Part shown: piece by piece, positions 40,160 to 47,354 of the stretch
Layout of the letters: every line of letters starts with the position of its first letter
Numbering within the stretch: position 1 is the first letter of the stretch
Origin: JACMOY01 sp038322575
GTDB lineage: Bacteria > Actinomycetota > Actinomycetes > Actinomycetales > Angustibacteraceae
Direction of reading: 5' to 3'
Assembly (NCBI GenBank): GCA_038322575.1
Contig: JBBQGB010000023.1
Span: 1 to 47,354 of the forward strand
Length of the DNA: 47,354 bases
Made by a program: the position numbers and the translations under genes
Notes under the pieces: generated by a model
Database searches by the model: none
Seen by the model: only the letters and a program-made list of their open reading frames with translations
What the model was told of the DNA's origin: nothing

Positions 40160-40986
40160 CCACCTCGATCCCCAGCCCCGCGCAGGGCGTCTGGCACCTC
40201 GGGCCCGTCCCCGTGCGCGCCTACGCGCTGTGCATCCTGGTCGGCATCGTCATCGCCGTGCTGATCGCCGAGCGCCGCTGGGTGCGCCGCGGCGGGCAGC
40301 CCGGGGGAGTCGCCGACCTGGCCGGCTGGGCGGTGCCGTTCGGCATCGTGGGCGCGAGGCTCTACCACGTCGTGAGCTCACCGCAGGCGTACTTCGGCTC
40401 CGGTGGGCACCCGCTGGACGCGCTGAAGATCTGGCAGGGCGGGCTCGGCATCTGGGGCGCGGTGGCCGGCGGGGCCCTCGGCGCGTGGATCGCCTGCCGC
40501 CGCCGCGGCTGGTCGTTCCTGATGTTCGCCGACAGCGCGGCGCCGGGGGTCGCGGTGGCGCAGGCCGTCGGGCGGCTGGGCAACTGGTTCAACCAGGAGC
40601 TGTTCGGCCGACCCACGACACTGCCGTGGGGGCTCGAGATCGACCCCGAGCACCGACCGGTCGGGTACGCGCAGTTCGCCACGTACCACCCGACGTTCCT
40701 GTACGAGGCGCTGTGGTGCCTGCTCGTCGCCGCGCTGGTCGTCGTGCTGGACCGCCGACTGACGCTCGACCACGGCCGCAGCCTCGCGCTGTACGTCGGC
40801 GCGTACACCGTTGGCCGGGCCTACTTCGAGTCGCTGCGGATCGATCCGGCCAACCGCCTGCTCGGTCTGCGGGTCAACGAGTGGACGTCGCTCGTGGTGG
40901 GTCTGGGGGCGCTGGCTGGATTCCTTCTCGCCAGCCGCGCCGCCCACCGGACGTCTCACCACGTGGACGCAGTGTCCACGGGCTAA
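40156..40986 (+). CDS. lgt: Prolipoprotein diacylglyceryl transferase
   Basis: A 276-residue membrane enzyme adding diacylglycerol to the lipobox cysteine of prolipoproteins, such as the lipoprotein at 17.1-18.6 kb. About seven membrane segments; signature AVGRLGNWFNQELFGRPTTLPWGLEI, conserved FGIVGARLYHVV and HPTFLYEALWCL. The C-terminal tail is short compared with the long extensions of some actinobacterial Lgt. GTG start overlaps trpA (GTGA), so lgt is coupled to the trp genes. A GlnR-like site begins 6 nt after the stop. Confidence 0.96.
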   Translation: MTTSIPSPAQGVWHLGPVPVRAYALCILVGIVIAVLIAERRWVRRGGQPGGVADLAGWAVPFGIVGARLYHVVSSPQAYFGSGGHPLDALKIWQGGLGIWGAVAGGALGAWIACRRRGWSFLMFADSAAPGVAVAQAVGRLGNWFNQELFGRPTTLPWGLEIDPEHRPVGYAQFATYHPTFLYEALWCLLVAALVVVLDRRLTLDHGRSLALYVGAYTVGRAYFESLRIDPANRLLGLRVNEWTSLVVGLGALAGFLLASRAAHRTSHHVDAVSTG

Positions 40987-40991
40987 GACCT

Positions 40992-41007
40992 GTTACCTGC
41001 TGGAAAC
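40992..41007 (+). promoter_or_regulatory. GlnR-type box before gltB
   Basis: GTTAC-N6-GAAAC (40992-40996 and 41003-41007) is one exact a/b pair of the published actinobacterial GlnR site gTnAC-N6-GaAAc. A second pair is not clear. It overlaps the probable -35 (TGTTAC, 40991-40996). Confidence 0.6.
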
Positions 41008-41013
41008 GTCCGA

Positions 41014-41019
41014 TACAGT
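41014..41019 (+). promoter_or_regulatory. -10 element (TACAGT) of gltBD
   Basis: TACAGT lies 17 nt after TGTTAC (40991-40996), a housekeeping-like spacing, and would give an untranslated leader of roughly 75 nt. Confidence 0.55.
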
Positions 41020-41055
41020 GCCTCAACCGCAGGCCGATGCCGTCCGCGCGGGGCA

Positions 41056-41077
41056 CTTCCCGAGTCCACTCGGGAAG
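41056..41077 (+). promoter_or_regulatory. Perfect hairpin in the gltB leader
   Basis: CTTCCCGAGT (41056-41065) and ACTCGGGAAG (41068-41077) are exact reverse complements separated by 2 nt. No T tract follows. The gltB Shine-Dalgarno GAAGGA (41088-41093) comes 10 nt later. Confidence 0.55.
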
Positions 41078-41102
41078 CGGACCTGGTGAAGGACGGTGTG
41101 AT

Positions 41103-47106
<6,004 letters not shown>

Positions 47107-47121
47107 GGAGTGGTGGCGCAC

Positions 47122-47127
47122 TAGGCT
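47122..47127 (+). promoter_or_regulatory. Leaderless -10 (TAGGCT) of pyk
   Basis: TAGGCT ends 6 nt before ATG 47134 with no Shine-Dalgarno between, giving pyk its own promoter after gltD. Confidence 0.6.
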
Positions 47128-47133
47128 GCCCTC

Positions 47134-47354
47134 ATGCGTCGCGCCAAGATCGTCTGCACCCTCGGCCCCGCCACCTCCACCCCCGACGCGCTGCGCGACC
47201 TGGTGGCCGCGGGCATGGACGTCGCGCGGCTGAACCTCAGCCACGGCACCTACGCCGACCACGAGAAGGTGTACGCGGCGGTGCGTGCCGCGGGTGACGA
47301 GGCGGGTCGGTCGGTCGCCGTCCTGGTCGACCTGCAGGGGCCCAAGATCCGCCT
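47134..47354 (+). CDS. pyk: Pyruvate kinase, N-terminal part (3' end outside window)
   Basis: The first 73 residues show MRRAKIVCTLGPATSTPDAL, GMDVARLNLSHGTYADHEKVY and VLVDLQGPKIR, which is the substrate and metal region of the pyruvate kinase barrel. The enzyme converts phosphoenolpyruvate and ADP to pyruvate and ATP. ATG 47134 is fixed by the leaderless -10. The gene runs off the right edge. Confidence 0.96.
   Translation, partial: MRRAKIVCTLGPATSTPDALRDLVAAGMDVARLNLSHGTYADHEKVYAAVRAAGDEAGRSVAVLVDLQGPKIR

Overview
The window is roughly 47 kb of very GC-rich DNA. Its codons end in G or C, GTG starts are frequent, and neighbouring genes are joined by ATGA/GTGA overlaps. Gene content and order point to an actinomycete: an F420 pathway gene (fbiC), an F420-type PPOX protein, a RibM-type riboflavin transporter inside the riboflavin operon, a TIGR03085 protein, the his/trp/lgt/gltBD order, and a 13E12/DUF222 HNH gene. 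The exact family cannot be fixed by reading alone. No rRNA, tRNA, CRISPR array or insertion sequence was recognised.

Layout. 1-1442: 5' part of a thiamine-diphosphate-dependent AceE/transketolase-like gene on the minus strand, running off the left edge. 1.5-5.8 kb: HAD hydrolase, def, fmt, rsmB, rpe. 5.84-10.2 kb: an FMN riboswitch followed by the coupled riboflavin operon ribD-ribE-ribM-ribBA-ribH. 10.2-15.3 kb: fbiC, an FAD oxidoreductase, hisE, hisG and a PH-like membrane protein. 15.3-28.7 kb: an accessory stretch with pxpA, a PPOX protein, a MocA-like nucleotidyltransferase, two paralogous exported glycosidase-like proteins flanking a FUSC protein and a P-loop kinase, a five-gene ECF sigma / zinc-finger-permease / ABC operon, an HNH gene of the 13E12 type under an SOS box, and an alpha/beta hydrolase. 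28.7-41 kb: hisF, TIGR03085 protein, a heterodimeric ABC exporter, hisI, trpE, three small membrane proteins, trpC, trpB, trpA, lgt. 41-47.35 kb: gltB, gltD and the start of pyk.

How the genes work together. The riboflavin operon makes 5-amino-6-ribitylaminouracil, the intermediate that FbiC also uses for the F420 chromophore, so flavin and deazaflavin synthesis sit side by side. hisE/hisG/hisF/hisI and trpE/C/B/A are amino-acid synthesis genes scattered along one block. gltBD (glutamate synthase) has a GlnR-like box in its promoter. The accessory stretch appears to interrupt an otherwise conserved housekeeping block.

Most striking signals: (1) at least 15 genes have a TANNNT-like -10 hexamer placed 6-8 nt before the start codon, which predicts leaderless mRNAs and fixes several start codons; in three cases the hexamer reuses the TAG stop of the preceding gene. 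(2) An ECF sigma operon in which the putative anti-sigma zinc finger is fused to an ABC-type membrane domain. (3) A near-perfect LexA/SOS box over the start of the HNH gene. (4) A GlnR-type box over the -35 of gltB plus a strong leader hairpin. (5) A tandem duplication that created a six-codon coupling mini-ORF after fbiC.
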